DNA of 64,000 bases, from contig NZ_CP104263.1 in assembly GCF_025244825.1 (NCBI RefSeq), positions 1,364,001 to 1,428,000 on the forward strand, written 5' to 3'. The DNA comes from Arthrobacter jinronghuae. GTDB lineage: Bacteria; Actinomycetota; Actinomycetes; Actinomycetales; Micrococcaceae. Of this stretch, positions 33,568-43,294 are shown piece after piece. A program made the translations under genes and the position numbers. The notes under the pieces were generated by a model. The model did no database searches. It was given only the letters and a program-made list of their open reading frames with translations, and was not told where the DNA came from. Numbering within the stretch: the stretch's first letter is position 1; every line of letters begins with the position of its first letter.

Positions 33568-35901
33568 ATGTCAGAGCAAAATAACAGGGATCAGCGGGGC
33601 GGCGACGCAAACAACGCAGCCCGCAACAGCAGCTCGTCGGACCGCCGCGATGACCGCGGACGCCCCGCCACTAATGACCGCAACGCCCCCAAGCGCTTTG
33701 AAGACCGCAAGCCGTCGTTCGGCGGCCGTCCCGCACGAGACGGCGAACGTAAGTCGTTCGGCGACCGCGGAGCAGCCGGTAAGCCGTCGTATTCGAAGGA
33801 TCGCAAGCCGTCCTTCGGCGATCGTCCCGCTCGGGACGGCGATGATCGCCGTCCCGCACGCGACGGTGAGCGTAAGCCATTCTCTGCGCGCAGCGGTGAG
33901 CGTAAGCCGTTTAGCGACCGCGGCGACCGCAAGCCCTCATTCGGTGGTGACGATCGTCGTCCTGCCCGCGACGCCGAAGGCCGGCCCCCCTTCAACAACC
34001 GTTCAGACCGGAATGACCGTGCCAGCCGGGGGAGCGATGACCGTCGTCCGCCGCGTGATGGTGAGCGTAAGCCGTTTGGTGATCGTGGGGATCGTAAGCC
34101 GTTCTCGCGCGATGATCGTCCGCAGCGTGATTCCCGTCCGCCGCGTGATGGTGAGCGTAAGCCTTTCGGTGACCGCGGTGACCGCAAGCCGTCGTTTGGC
34201 GGCGATGACCGCCGTCCCGCACGTGACGGTGAGCGGAAGCCTTTCTCACGTGATTCCCGTCCGCCGCGTGATGGCGAGCGGAAGCCGTTTGGTGATCGTG
34301 GGGATCGTAAGCCGTTCTCGCGCGATGATCGTCCGCAGCGTGATTCCCGTCCGCCGCGTGATGGTGAGCGGAAGCCTTTCTCACGTGATTCCCGTCCGCC
34401 GCGTGATGGCGAGCGGAAGCCGTTTGGTGATCGTGGGGATCGTAAGCCGTTCTCGCGCGATGATCGTCCGCAGCGTGATTCCCGTCCGCCGCGTGATGGT
34501 GAGCGGAAGCCTTTCTCACGTGATTCCCGTCCGCCGCGTGATGGCGAGCGGAAGCCGTTTGGTGATCGTGGGGATCGTAAGCCATTCTCGCGCGATGATC
34601 GTCCGCAGCGTGATTCCCGTCCGCCGCGTGATGGTGAGCGTAAGCCTTTCGGTGACCGCGGCGATCGTCCGCAGCGTGATTCCCGTCCTCCCCGCGACGG
34701 TGAGCGTCACTCCTTTGGCGATCGCAGTCAGTCCGCTGAGCGTAAGCCCTTCGGTGACCGTGGAGACCGCAAGCCGTCGTTCGGCGGCGATGACCGCCGT
34801 CCGCCGCGTGACGGTGAGCGAAAGTCCTTCGGCGACCGCCCGTCACACGGTTCCGACCGTCCGTCGTTCCGTCGTGATGACGCCCCGGCGGCAGCTCGTC
34901 CCCGTAACGCCAAGGACCTGCGCAGCGCCAACCGGCCCGACCGCGAACGTTCACCGGAAATCGATGAGGACGTTACCGGGCAGGAGCTGGACAAGGTCAC
35001 CCGCGCCCAGCTGCGCAACTTGGAGGAAGTAAACAGCGAGTGGGTCGCCAAGCACCTGGTGATGGCCGGTCGCTTGATCGATGACGAGCCTGAGCTGGCT
35101 TTCCAGCACGCACTGGCCGCCAGCCGGCGCGGTGGACGCATGGCAGTGGTCCGCGAAGCCGTTGGCCTGACCGCCTATGCAGCCGAGCACTTCGGTGAAG
35201 CACTGCGCGAGTTCCGCACCTACCGCCGGATCAGCGGTTCCAATGCCTACCTGCCGATGATGGCCGACTGCGAACGCGGTCTGGGCCACCCGGAAAAGGC
35301 GCTGGACATGGCCCGTTCCGAAGACGCCAAGGACCTGGACACCGCCGGCCAGGTGGAGCTCGCCATCGTCGTCTCCGGCGCCCGGATGGACATGGGCCAG
35401 TTCGATGCAGCTGTTGCCGCACTGGAGATCCCGCAGCTGGACCGTAACCGGGCCTTCTCCTACAGCCCGCGGCTGTTCCGCGCCTACGCGGACGCCCTGG
35501 AGGTTGCCGGCCGCAACGAAGAAGCGGAAAACTGGCGCAAGCAGGCCCTGCGGGCCGACGAAGCCCTGGGCTTCGGCGACTTTGCAGAGCCGGAAATCTT
35601 CGACCTGGTACCTGAGGAAGAAGAACGCCCCAAGCGCCGTTCCGAGGACCGCGAGGACCGCTCCGGCGCCTACTTCGCACCGGCCGAAGAAGCCCCGAAG
35701 GACAACCTTGAGCCCTCCGACGAGGACATCGACGCGCTGCCCAGCGACGAGCAGGAAAACCTGCTCACGGAGGACAGCGACGTCAATGACGACGGCGAGG
35801 CCGTGGAAGTCGTAGTCTCGGACTTCAATTACGACGACGACGACGAGGAAACCCCTCGTGAAGACGCCGAAGAGACGGAGCAGCAGCGCACTGATGGCTA
35901 A
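33568..35901 (+). CDS. TPR-like protein with long repetitive charged N-terminal domain
   Basis: The 777-residue protein has three parts. Residues 1-450 are a disordered Arg/Asp/Lys/Gly-rich region built from variants of a 15-residue unit (RPPRDGERKPFGDRG, SRDDRPQRDSRPPRD). Residues about 455-690 are helical, with TPR-like pairs such as ELAFQHALAASRRGGRMAVV and AEHFGEALREFRTYRR, as in the conserved protein next to the HAD phosphatase and tlyA in other actinobacteria. The tail is strongly acidic (DDDDEETPRED). The basic, repetitive N-terminus resembles RNA-binding disordered regions; that role is inference. GAGAGGA precedes the ATG at 33568. Its end overlaps the next gene by eight bases. Confidence 0.85.
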   Translation: MSEQNNRDQRGGDANNAARNSSSSDRRDDRGRPATNDRNAPKRFEDRKPSFGGRPARDGERKSFGDRGAAGKPSYSKDRKPSFGDRPARDGDDRRPARDGERKPFSARSGERKPFSDRGDRKPSFGGDDRRPARDAEGRPPFNNRSDRNDRASRGSDDRRPPRDGERKPFGDRGDRKPFSRDDRPQRDSRPPRDGERKPFGDRGDRKPSFGGDDRRPARDGERKPFSRDSRPPRDGERKPFGDRGDRKPFSRDDRPQRDSRPPRDGERKPFSRDSRPPRDGERKPFGDRGDRKPFSRDDRPQRDSRPPRDGERKPFSRDSRPPRDGERKPFGDRGDRKPFSRDDRPQRDSRPPRDGERKPFGDRGDRPQRDSRPPRDGERHSFGDRSQSAERKPFGDRGDRKPSFGGDDRRPPRDGERKSFGDRPSHGSDRPSFRRDDAPAAARPRNAKDLRSANRPDRERSPEIDEDVTGQELDKVTRAQLRNLEEVNSEWVAKHLVMAGRLIDDEPELAFQHALAASRRGGRMAVVREAVGLTAYAAEHFGEALREFRTYRRISGSNAYLPMMADCERGLGHPEKALDMARSEDAKDLDTAGQVELAIVVSGARMDMGQFDAAVAALEIPQLDRNRAFSYSPRLFRAYADALEVAGRNEEAENWRKQALRADEALGFGDFAEPEIFDLVPEEEERPKRRSEDREDRSGAYFAPAEEAPKDNLEPSDEDIDALPSDEQENLLTEDSDVNDDGEAVEVVVSDFNYDDDDEETPREDAEETEQQRTDG
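34246..34650 (+). repeat. Three near-identical 135-bp tandem repeats inside the TPR gene
   Basis: Units start at 34246, 34381 and 34516. Each codes for 45 residues made of three 15-residue sub-units (residues 227-361 of the protein). The units are almost identical even at synonymous positions, which points to recent expansion. Shorter, more diverged copies lie on both sides (33880-34245 and 34651-34830). Confidence 0.93.
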
Positions 35902-36892
35902 TCCTTCACTGGTCTCCGGTTACGACGCGGTCTTTTCCGACCTGGACGGCGTTGTCTACGCCGGACCGCACGCTATTCCGGGGGCCGTGGAGGCCCTCGG
36001 CAGGCTGGCCGACGTATCGGTCCAGCTTGCCTACATCACTAACAACGCATCACGCTCCTCGGAAACTGTTGCGGCCCACCTGCGCGAACTCGGTGCACCC
36101 GCCACCGCGGAAAATGTGTTCGGGTCCGCGCAGGCGGGCGCGGAGCTGCTGGCGACCAAGGTTGCCCCGGGAAGTAAGGTCCTGGTCACCGGCAGCGCGA
36201 CCCTGGCCGCCGCCGTCGACGCCGTGGGCATGGTGCGCGTTGCCTCCGCCGATGACGCTCCCGACGCCGTCATCCAGGGGTTCGATCCCTCCTTGGGATG
36301 GGCCGACCTGGCCGAGGCAGCCTTCGCCGTTGAACGCGGAGCAGTCTGGGTTGCCACGAACACGGACCTGTCCATTCCGCAGGCTCGCGGCATTGCACCC
36401 GGCAACGGAACACTGGTGGCCGCCGTCGGTGCCGCCACGGGACGGGTTCCCTTTGTTGCCGGCAAACCTGAAGCACCGCTGTTTACGACGGCGGCACGCC
36501 ACTTGGATGTTCATCGCCCGCTGGTGGTGGGGGACCGGCTGGACACGGACATCCTGGGCGGCACCAACGCCGGTTTTGATACCGCGCTGGTACTCACCGG
36601 CGTCGACACCCCGCTGACGGCGCTGGCCGCACGGACGCCGGAGCGGCCGGTGTACCTCATTGAGAACCTTGAAGCATTGTTTGAACCGTATCCGGCACCC
36701 GTCCTCGAGGGCGGGCAGTACCGCTGCGGCAAAGCTGCAGCCTGGGTAGAGGACACCGCTCTAGTGATTGGAGGCGATTCCTCGGACCTGGACAGCTGGC
36801 GCGCAGGCTGTGCCGCCTGGTGGGCCGCCTTCCCTGATGTGGATTCTGCCCGGGCACCCGAGATCCGCTGGACTGTCACCGCCCGCGGCTAG
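35894..36892 (+). CDS. HAD-IIA family sugar/glycerol phosphate phosphatase
   Basis: The 332-residue protein has HAD motif I as FSDLDGVVY, motif II in ITNNAS, and a motif III/IV equivalent GKPEAPLFTTAARHL followed by VVGDRLDTDILGGTNAGF. This is the NagD/phosphoglycolate phosphatase-like IIA subclass. The gene occupies the slot of mycobacterial Rv1692, reported as a glycerol-3-phosphate phosphatase (my recollection). It starts inside the TPR gene (8-base overlap), suggesting coupling. The true substrate is unproved. The C-terminal 60 residues after the HAD core are variable. Confidence 0.88.
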   Translation: MANPSLVSGYDAVFSDLDGVVYAGPHAIPGAVEALGRLADVSVQLAYITNNASRSSETVAAHLRELGAPATAENVFGSAQAGAELLATKVAPGSKVLVTGSATLAAAVDAVGMVRVASADDAPDAVIQGFDPSLGWADLAEAAFAVERGAVWVATNTDLSIPQARGIAPGNGTLVAAVGAATGRVPFVAGKPEAPLFTTAARHLDVHRPLVVGDRLDTDILGGTNAGFDTALVLTGVDTPLTALAARTPERPVYLIENLEALFEPYPAPVLEGGQYRCGKAAAWVEDTALVIGGDSSDLDSWRAGCAAWWAAFPDVDSARAPEIRWTVTARG

Positions 36893-36970
36893 GCTTCCAA
36901 GAGAAGCTCCGTTCACCATTTACGCATTCATCGTCAATGCATCCAGCATGCAACAGCAGGAGGAAGACCG

Positions 36971-37219
36971 ATGCCTGAATCCCAGCCGTCAACGCCATGG
37001 CCGCAGTCACCGGTCTCCACGGACGACGAGGCCGTCGATTCCCTGCTCGACGCCCTCGGTCCGCTGCCTGCCCAGCCGGTGGCCGCTCACGCAGCGGTCT
37101 ACAGGGAACTGCATGATGCCCTGCTCACTGAGCTGAACACCGAGCCCGCGGCACCCTCCCCGGCAGCCGCTCCAAAGGCGCCGCCGGCTCCCGGGAACCA
37201 CCTCGGGACAGCAGACTAG
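36971..37219 (+). CDS. Small conserved protein before tlyA
   Basis: An 82-residue protein with a strong AGGAGGAAG ribosome site. The central part (DEAVDSLLDALGPLPAQPVA, then YRELHDALLTELN) is acidic and helical; both ends are Pro/Ser/Ala-rich. It holds the position of the small protein found between the HAD phosphatase and tlyA in mycobacteria. There is no signal peptide, membrane segment or known domain, and the function is unknown. It stops two bases before the tlyA start, so translation may be coupled. Confidence 0.75.
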   Translation: MPESQPSTPWPQSPVSTDDEAVDSLLDALGPLPAQPVAAHAAVYRELHDALLTELNTEPAAPSPAAAPKAPPAPGNHLGTAD

Positions 37220-37221
37220 TC

Positions 37222-38094
37222 ATGCCCAGACTCGACCAGGAACTCGTCACCCGAGGACTCGCCCGCTCCCGCACCCAGGCCGCCAAGCTGATTGCCGCAG
37301 GGCGGGTACTGCGCGCAGGGAAGCCCGCCGTCAAACCGTCTGCACCGGTGGACGCCGGGGAACGCCTGGTTGTGCTCGACGACGGACTGCCGGACTATGT
37401 CAGCCGCGCCGGGCACAAGCTGGCGGGCGCCCTGGCTGCCTTCCCTGCCGTGCAGCCGCATGGACTGCGCTGCCTCGACGCCGGTGCTTCCACCGGAGGC
37501 TTCACCGACGTCCTGCTTCGTTCCGGCGCCGCACACGTGGCCGCCGTCGACGTCGGGCACGGACAGCTGGTGGAACCGCTTCGGCAGGACCCCCGGGTCA
37601 GTGTCTACGAGGGCATGAATGTCCGTTACCTCGACCCGGCGGACATCGGGGGAACCGTTGACCTGACGGTGGCGGATCTGTCGTTCATCTCCCTGACAAT
37701 GGTCGTTGGACCGTTGGCGGCCGCCACCCGTCCCGGGGGAAGCCTGCTGCTGATGGTGAAGCCCCAGTTCGAGGTGGGGCGTGAGAGGCTGGACCGGACG
37801 GGGGTGGTCACCGATCCGCTCCAGCACCGCTCGGCCGTGACGTCCGTGGCGGCGGCAGCGCTCGGTGCGGGGCTGGAAATCGCAGGCATTGCGCCAAGCC
37901 CGCTTCCCGGCCAGAACGGCAATGTGGAGTTCTTTATGTGGCTGCAGGTTCCCCTGCAGCACTCCGCCTCCACAGCCGACCAAACCGCGCGAAGCGAACA
38001 AGGCCCCGGCCCGTCGCCGGCCGATGCGGCCGCCGAACTGGTAGCTACGGCGTTTGCCGGGTTTGCGGAGCGGAAGCCCGCCGTAGAAGACTGA
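37222..38094 (+). CDS. tlyA: TlyA-type rRNA 2'-O-methyltransferase
   Basis: TlyA methylates ribose hydroxyls of cytidines in 16S and, for the longer subtype, 23S rRNA; loss gives capreomycin and viomycin resistance in mycobacteria. The 290-residue protein has an N-terminal S4 domain (RLDQELVTRGLARSRTQAAK), a linker (PDYVSRAGHKL), then an FtsJ-like Rossmann fold with LDAGASTGGFTDVL, ADLSFISLTM and KPQFEVGRE. The basic N-terminal extension suggests the 16S/23S subtype. The C-terminal 45 residues are an Ala-rich addition beyond the usual end. It lies between the small gene and nadK, the standard order. Confidence 0.92.
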   Translation: MPRLDQELVTRGLARSRTQAAKLIAAGRVLRAGKPAVKPSAPVDAGERLVVLDDGLPDYVSRAGHKLAGALAAFPAVQPHGLRCLDAGASTGGFTDVLLRSGAAHVAAVDVGHGQLVEPLRQDPRVSVYEGMNVRYLDPADIGGTVDLTVADLSFISLTMVVGPLAAATRPGGSLLLMVKPQFEVGRERLDRTGVVTDPLQHRSAVTSVAAAALGAGLEIAGIAPSPLPGQNGNVEFFMWLQVPLQHSASTADQTARSEQGPGPSPADAAAELVATAFAGFAERKPAVED

Positions 38095-38148
38095 CGGATG
38101 GGCATGCCGCAGGCATTCACCCGTAGGACGAAGAGGATGAAGACGGAC

Positions 38149-39162
38149 ATGAGCAGACGCATACTGGTTTTGGCCCACACCGGGCGGCGGGCCGCCATGA
38201 CCGCTGCCCAGGAGGCCTGCACCCAGCTTCATTCCTCCGGACTCATTCCGGTGATGCGGCGCAGGGACCTTGAAGACATCCAGGCCGAATACGGAGTACT
38301 CACCGCCCCCACCGAAATCCTCGACGAGGATGTCGCACTGGACGACGTCGACCTGGGCATGGTGCTCGGCGGCGACGGGACCATCCTGCGCGCCGCGGAA
38401 CTGGTCCGCGGAACCAGCGTGCCCCTGCTGGGCGTAAACCTGGGACACGTAGGCTTCCTGGCCGAGAGTGAACGTGCCGACCTCGCCCAGACCGTCCACT
38501 GGGTCGTGGAACGCGCCTACACGGTTGAAGAACGCATGACCATTGACGTCAAGGTCTGGCTCGGCGGAGAACTCATCTCCCGCACGTGGGCGCTGAACGA
38601 GGCAGCAGTGGAAAAGGCCGACCGCCAGCGGATGCTCGAGGTGGTCATTGAAGTAGACGCCCGCCCCATCAGTTCCTTCGGATGCGACGGTGTCGTGCTG
38701 GCCACGCCCACCGGCTCCACCGCCTACGCCTTCTCTGCCGGCGGACCGGTGGTCTGGCCCGAGGTCGAGGCTCTGTTGCTGGCACCCATCAGCGCACACG
38801 CCCTGTTCGCCAAGCCGCTGGTGGTGTCGCCGGCGTCCGTGCTGGCGGTGGAGATCCTGACCCGTACCGACGCTGCCGGAGTGCTCTGGTGCGACGGCCG
38901 GCGCAGCATCGACCTGCCCCCGGGCTCCCGCGTGGAGGTGACCCGGTCCAAGACACCGGTCCGCCTGGCGCGCACCCATCTGACCCCGTTCTCGGAACGG
39001 CTCGTCCGCAAGTTCCAGCTGCCCACCCACGGATGGCGCGGACCGGCCCCGGTACCCGCCGCCGGGACCCAGCTCAGCCCTGCAGCAGACGGCGACACAG
39101 CACCTGGCCGGCGGGCAGCCAGGGACGCAGCAGTTTCGGACAGCGGAGGCATTGTCGAATGA
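38149..39162 (+). CDS. nadK: NAD kinase
   Basis: NadK phosphorylates NAD to NADP. The protein has LGGDGTILRAAEL at about residue 73 (the GGDGT ATP/catalytic motif), NLGHVGFLAE, and the NAD site TPTGSTAYAFSAGGP. I start it at ATG 38149 (MSRRILVLAHTG, 337 residues) because the fold begins there and GAGGA lies 12 bases upstream; ATGs at 38098 and 38137 are possible. An unusual 30-residue Ala/Pro-rich tail follows the conserved core. The stop overlaps the recN start (ATGA). Confidence 0.94.
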   Translation: MSRRILVLAHTGRRAAMTAAQEACTQLHSSGLIPVMRRRDLEDIQAEYGVLTAPTEILDEDVALDDVDLGMVLGGDGTILRAAELVRGTSVPLLGVNLGHVGFLAESERADLAQTVHWVVERAYTVEERMTIDVKVWLGGELISRTWALNEAAVEKADRQRMLEVVIEVDARPISSFGCDGVVLATPTGSTAYAFSAGGPVVWPEVEALLLAPISAHALFAKPLVVSPASVLAVEILTRTDAAGVLWCDGRRSIDLPPGSRVEVTRSKTPVRLARTHLTPFSERLVRKFQLPTHGWRGPAPVPAAGTQLSPAADGDTAPGRRAARDAAVSDSGGIVE

Positions 39163-40880
39163 TTGAGGAAATCCGGATCCGGGACCTCGGTGTCATCACC
39201 GACGCCACCCTGGACCTAGGCCCGGGGTTTACTGTGGTGACCGGTGAGACCGGTGCCGGCAAGACCATGGTCATCACCGCGCTGGGACTGCTCCTGGGTG
39301 CACGTTCCGACGCCGGCGCCGTCCGCATCGGTGCCAAGTCCGCCGTCGCCGAGGCCCTCGTGCACGTGGATCCGCAGAGCCCTGCGGCGGTCCGCGCGGC
39401 CGAGGCGGGAGCCGAACTCGAGGAGTACGACGGCGCCGCCGAACTGACGCTGGTCCGTACCGTCAACGCGGACGGCCGCAGCCGCGCACACGTGGGCGGA
39501 CGGTCGGCTCCGGTGGGCGTGCTGGCGGAAGTGGGTGAACACCTGGTGGTGGTCCACGGGCAGACCGACCAGCTGCGCCTGAAGAGTGCCGCAGCGCAGC
39601 GGGAGGCACTGGACAAGTACGCCGGTTCCCCGCTTGCCGCCGAACTCGGCACCTACCGCGAGGACTACGCCCGCTGGCGGGCCGCCGCGAAGGAACTCGC
39701 CGACCTGCGGGACCAGGCCCGGGACCGGCTGCGCGAAGCCGAATACCTGACTGCCGCGCTGGAGGAAATCGAAGCGGTGGATCCGCAGCCGGGAGAGGAC
39801 GATTCCCTCAAGGCAGAGGCCATGCGCCTGAGCAACCTCGAGGAACTGCGCACAGCTGCAGTGAGCGCCCATGCGGCTCTCATCGCGGACGATTTTGCTG
39901 ACGGCGGGGACGCCACGTCGCTGGTGGACGCAGCCAAGCGGCAGCTGGAATCCGCAGGGGAGCATGATCCGGCGCTGGCTGCCTCCGGGCAGCGGCTGGC
40001 CGAGGTGGGCTACATCCTGGCCGACATCGCCACCGAGCTGGCCAGCTACGGAGCTTCACTGGACTCCGAGGGACCGGAACGGCTGGCCGAGGTGGAGTCC
40101 CGTCGGGCGGAACTGGCAGGCCTGGTCCGTAAATACGCCCCCTCGATCGACGGGGTCCTGGAGTGGAGCGGCGAAAGCGCCAAACGCCTCGCCGAACTCA
40201 GCTCCGACGATTCCCGGATCGAAGCCCTGGAGGCCGAGATCGATGCCCTCGGCGAACGCCTGGCGACCCGCGGAGCGGCCCTGACCAAACTGCGGACCGA
40301 GGCTGCCGCGGAACTCGCGCAGCGGGTCAGCGACGAACTCACGGCGCTGGCAATGAAGGACGCCAACCTGGTCATCGCGGTGGAACCCACGGGGGAGCCG
40401 GGACCGCACGGTGCCGACAGCATTTCCTTCCTGCTCGCACCGCATCCCGGCGCCCCGGCCCGCCCGCTGGGCAAGGGTGCCTCCGGCGGTGAACTTTCCC
40501 GCGTTATGCTGGCGATCGAAGTGGTCCTGGCCGCGGTGGATCCGGTCCCCACCTTCATCTTCGACGAAGTGGACGCGGGCGTCGGCGGCAAGGCAGCCGT
40601 CGAAATCGGCCGCCGGCTGGCCATGCTCGCGAAGCATGTGCAGGTGATCGTCGTGACCCACCTTCCGCAGGTGGCCGCATTCGCCGACCACCACATCCGC
40701 GTGATCAAAACCTCCACGGCAGCCGACGACGGTTCGGGCGTCACCGCCAGCGACGTCCGGGTGCTGGGCCAGGAGGAGCGGATCAAGGAACTCGCCCGGA
40801 TGCTTGCCGGGCAGGAGGACTCGGCGTCGGCCCGCGCCCACGCCGAGGAACTGTTGGACTCAGCGGGACATCTTCAGTGA
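39159..40880 (+). CDS. recN: DNA repair protein RecN
   Basis: RecN is an SMC-like ATPase in double-strand break repair. The 573-residue sequence has Walker [10 protein letters not shown] near residue 30, a central coiled-coil-rich region (residues 150-380, many Glu/Ala/Leu heptads), the ABC signature [16 protein letters not shown] and Walker [13 protein letters not shown], then [11 protein letters not shown]. The start overlaps the nadK stop and GGAGG lies 10 bases upstream, so the longer open frame is not used. In many actinobacteria steA-like and mctB-like genes follow recN; here pyrG follows after 67 bases. Confidence 0.95.
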   Translation: MIEEIRIRDLGVITDATLDLGPGFTVVTGETGAGKTMVITALGLLLGARSDAGAVRIGAKSAVAEALVHVDPQSPAAVRAAEAGAELEEYDGAAELTLVRTVNADGRSRAHVGGRSAPVGVLAEVGEHLVVVHGQTDQLRLKSAAAQREALDKYAGSPLAAELGTYREDYARWRAAAKELADLRDQARDRLREAEYLTAALEEIEAVDPQPGEDDSLKAEAMRLSNLEELRTAAVSAHAALIADDFADGGDATSLVDAAKRQLESAGEHDPALAASGQRLAEVGYILADIATELASYGASLDSEGPERLAEVESRRAELAGLVRKYAPSIDGVLEWSGESAKRLAELSSDDSRIEALEAEIDALGERLATRGAALTKLRTEAAAELAQRVSDELTALAMKDANLVIAVEPTGEPGPHGADSISFLLAPHPGAPARPLGKGASGGELSRVMLAIEVVLAAVDPVPTFIFDEVDAGVGGKAAVEIGRRLAMLAKHVQVIVVTHLPQVAAFADHHIRVIKTSTAADDGSGVTASDVRVLGQEERIKELARMLAGQEDSASARAHAEELLDSAGHLQ

Positions 40881-40947
40881 AGTCCCGACGGAAACAAGAC
40901 ACAGGTCAAACCCGAAACGACAAAAGGTGATAGGCTCGAACTCCGTG

Positions 40948-42621
40948 GTGCAGCGATCAAATTCCAGGTTTCCCAAGTCGTCTTCTACGACCAAACACAT
41001 CTTCGTCACCGGTGGCGTGGCGTCCTCACTTGGCAAGGGACTGACAGCGTCAAGTCTCGGCCATCTGTTGAGGTCGCGCGGCATAGCGGTGACCATGCAG
41101 AAGCTCGATCCGTATTTGAATGTGGATCCGGGCACAATGAACCCCTTCCAGCACGGCGAAGTCTTCGTGACCGACGACGGCGCCGAGACTGACCTCGACA
41201 TCGGACACTACGAGCGGTTCCTTGATGAGAGCCTCGACGGCTCCGCCAATGTAACCACCGGCCAGGTGTACTCCACGGTTATCGCCAAGGAACGCCGCGG
41301 CGAATACCTCGGCGACACGGTCCAGGTCATTCCTCACATCACCGACGAGATCAAGCGCCGGATGCGCCTGCCCTCCGAGGCGAAGAAGACCCCCGACGTC
41401 ATCATCACCGAAATCGGCGGCACGGTAGGCGACATCGAGTCCCAGCCGTTCCTCGAAGCGGCGCGCCAGGTCCGCCAGGACATCGGCCGCAGCAACGTCT
41501 TCTTCCTGCATGTTTCCCTCGTGCCGTACATCGGCCCGTCCCAGGAACTGAAGACCAAGCCGACGCAGCACTCCGTGGCCGCCCTGCGGTCCATCGGCAT
41601 CCAGCCGGACGCCATCGTCATCCGTTCCGACCGCCCGGTGCCCGATGCCATGCGCAACAAGATCGGCCGCATGTGCGACGTCGATGTTGATGCCGTCATC
41701 GGCTGCCCGGATGCCCCGAGCATCTACGACATCCCCAAGACGCTTCACTCCCAGGGCCTGGACGCGTACATCGTCCAGCACCTGGACCTGAAGTTCAAGG
41801 ACGTCAACTGGACCAAGTGGGACCGCCTGCTTGAATCCGTGCACAACCCCAAGCACCACGTAGACATCGCCCTCGTGGGCAAGTACGTGGATCTGCCGGA
41901 CGCCTACCTGTCGGTTACCGAAGCCCTGCGTGCCGGCGGCTTCGCCAACAAGGCCAAGGTCAACATCCGCTGGGTACCCTCGGATGACTGCGATACCCCC
42001 GAAGGCGCAGCCAAGGCCCTGGCCGGGGTGGACGCGATCTGCGTTCCCGGCGGCTTCGGTATCCGCGGCCTCGAGGGCAAGCTCGGCGCCCTGACCTACG
42101 CCCGGGAGAACAAGCTTCCGACGCTGGGCCTGTGCCTTGGCCTGCAGTGCATGGTTATTGAATACGCCCGCAACGTGGTGGGCCTGGAAGGCGCTTCCTC
42201 CTCCGAGTTCGAACCGGATACCCAGTACCCGGTTATCGCCACTATGGCCGAGCAGAAGGACATTGTCGCCGGCGGCGGCGACATGGGAGGCACCATGCGC
42301 CTTGGCCTGTGGGACGCGAAGCTGGAACCGGAATCCGTGGTCGCCAAGACCTACGGCAAGACGGAGGTGGCCGAGCGCCACCGCCACCGCTACGAGGTCA
42401 ACAACCAGTACCGCGACCAGATTGCCGACGCCGGCCTGGTGTTCTCCGGAACCACCACCGACGGCGGACTGGTTGAGTTCGTCGAGCTTCCGGCCGACGT
42501 CCACCCGTACTACGTCTCCACGCAGGCACACCCGGAGCTCAGCTCCCGTCCGACGCGGCCGCACCCGCTGTTCGCCGGACTCATCAAAGCTGCCCTGGCC
42601 CACCAGAGCGGCAAGGCCTAG
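40948..42621 (+). CDS. pyrG: CTP synthase
   Basis: PyrG aminates UTP to CTP using glutamine. The N-terminal synthetase domain shows [19 protein letters not shown] (P-loop) and [14 protein letters not shown]. The C-terminal class I glutamine amidotransferase has GGFGIRG, the nucleophile elbow GLCLGLQ, and HPELSSRP with the His-Glu pair. Start choice is uncertain: GTG 40948 ([12 protein letters not shown], 557 residues) fits the family; GTG 40945 and 40927 are also in frame and the ribosome site is weak. The 67-base gap after recN must hold any separate promoter. Confidence 0.95.
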   Translation: MQRSNSRFPKSSSTTKHIFVTGGVASSLGKGLTASSLGHLLRSRGIAVTMQKLDPYLNVDPGTMNPFQHGEVFVTDDGAETDLDIGHYERFLDESLDGSANVTTGQVYSTVIAKERRGEYLGDTVQVIPHITDEIKRRMRLPSEAKKTPDVIITEIGGTVGDIESQPFLEAARQVRQDIGRSNVFFLHVSLVPYIGPSQELKTKPTQHSVAALRSIGIQPDAIVIRSDRPVPDAMRNKIGRMCDVDVDAVIGCPDAPSIYDIPKTLHSQGLDAYIVQHLDLKFKDVNWTKWDRLLESVHNPKHHVDIALVGKYVDLPDAYLSVTEALRAGGFANKAKVNIRWVPSDDCDTPEGAAKALAGVDAICVPGGFGIRGLEGKLGALTYARENKLPTLGLCLGLQCMVIEYARNVVGLEGASSSEFEPDTQYPVIATMAEQKDIVAGGGDMGGTMRLGLWDAKLEPESVVAKTYGKTEVAERHRHRYEVNNQYRDQIADAGLVFSGTTTDGGLVEFVELPADVHPYYVSTQAHPELSSRPTRPHPLFAGLIKAALAHQSGKA

Positions 42622-42623
42622 CC

Positions 42624-43286
42624 ATGGCACCGGGGTTCGCCGACGAACAAAGCCCGCGCCCGCTGCTGGAATCGGAAACGGTCTACAGCGGTCCGGTGTG
42701 GGACGTGGTCAAGGAGAAGTTCCTCCTGACCGACGACGGCGAACCCCTGGTCCGTGACTACGTCGCCCACCCCGGCGCCGTGGCCATCCTGGCCATGAAC
42801 GACGCCGGGCAGGTGCTGCTGATCAACCAGTACCGGCACCCGGTGCGGATGACCCTGTGGGAAATCCCGGCCGGGCTGCTGGACGTGGAGGGTGAAGACT
42901 TCCAGGTCGGCGCCGCCCGCGAACTGGCCGAGGAAGCAGACCTTGAAGCCGCCGAGTGGCAGGTCCTCACCGACCTGTTCCTCTCACCCGGCTCCTCCCG
43001 GGAAGCCCTGCGCATCTACCTGGCCCGCGGCATCTCCCAGGTTCCGGAGGCGCAGCGGCACACCCGTACCCACGAGGAAGCCGAAATCACCACCGCATGG
43101 GTGGATTTGGATGAGGCCGTGCAGGCAGCACTGCAGGGACGCATGCACAGCCCTTCCGCGGTGGCCGCCGTCCTGGCTGCCGCCGTCGCCCGCGGCAACG
43201 GGTACCGTGACCTGCGGCCAGCCGACGCACCGTGGCCCGAACACCACTCGCAGCACTCCTCCTGGGCCAACGGCCCAGTGCGCTAG
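42624..43286 (+). CDS. Nudix hydrolase, ADP-ribose pyrophosphatase type
   Basis: The 220-residue protein starts two bases after pyrG. The Nudix box is [20 protein letters not shown] followed by LAEEADLEA, with the REL..EE metal-binding core. Upstream, [20 protein letters not shown] and the downstream proline-type spacing resemble ADP-ribose pyrophosphatases (mycobacterial Rv1700 lies in the same slot, from memory). It probably splits ADP-ribose to AMP and ribose 5-phosphate. The Nudix loop has one extra residue between the glycine and the first acidic position. The C-terminal 25 residues are variable. Confidence 0.88.
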   Translation: MAPGFADEQSPRPLLESETVYSGPVWDVVKEKFLLTDDGEPLVRDYVAHPGAVAILAMNDAGQVLLINQYRHPVRMTLWEIPAGLLDVEGEDFQVGAARELAEEADLEAAEWQVLTDLFLSPGSSREALRIYLARGISQVPEAQRHTRTHEEAEITTAWVDLDEAVQAALQGRMHSPSAVAAVLAAAVARGNGYRDLRPADAPWPEHHSQHSSWANGPVR

Positions 43287-43294
43287 GAACCACA

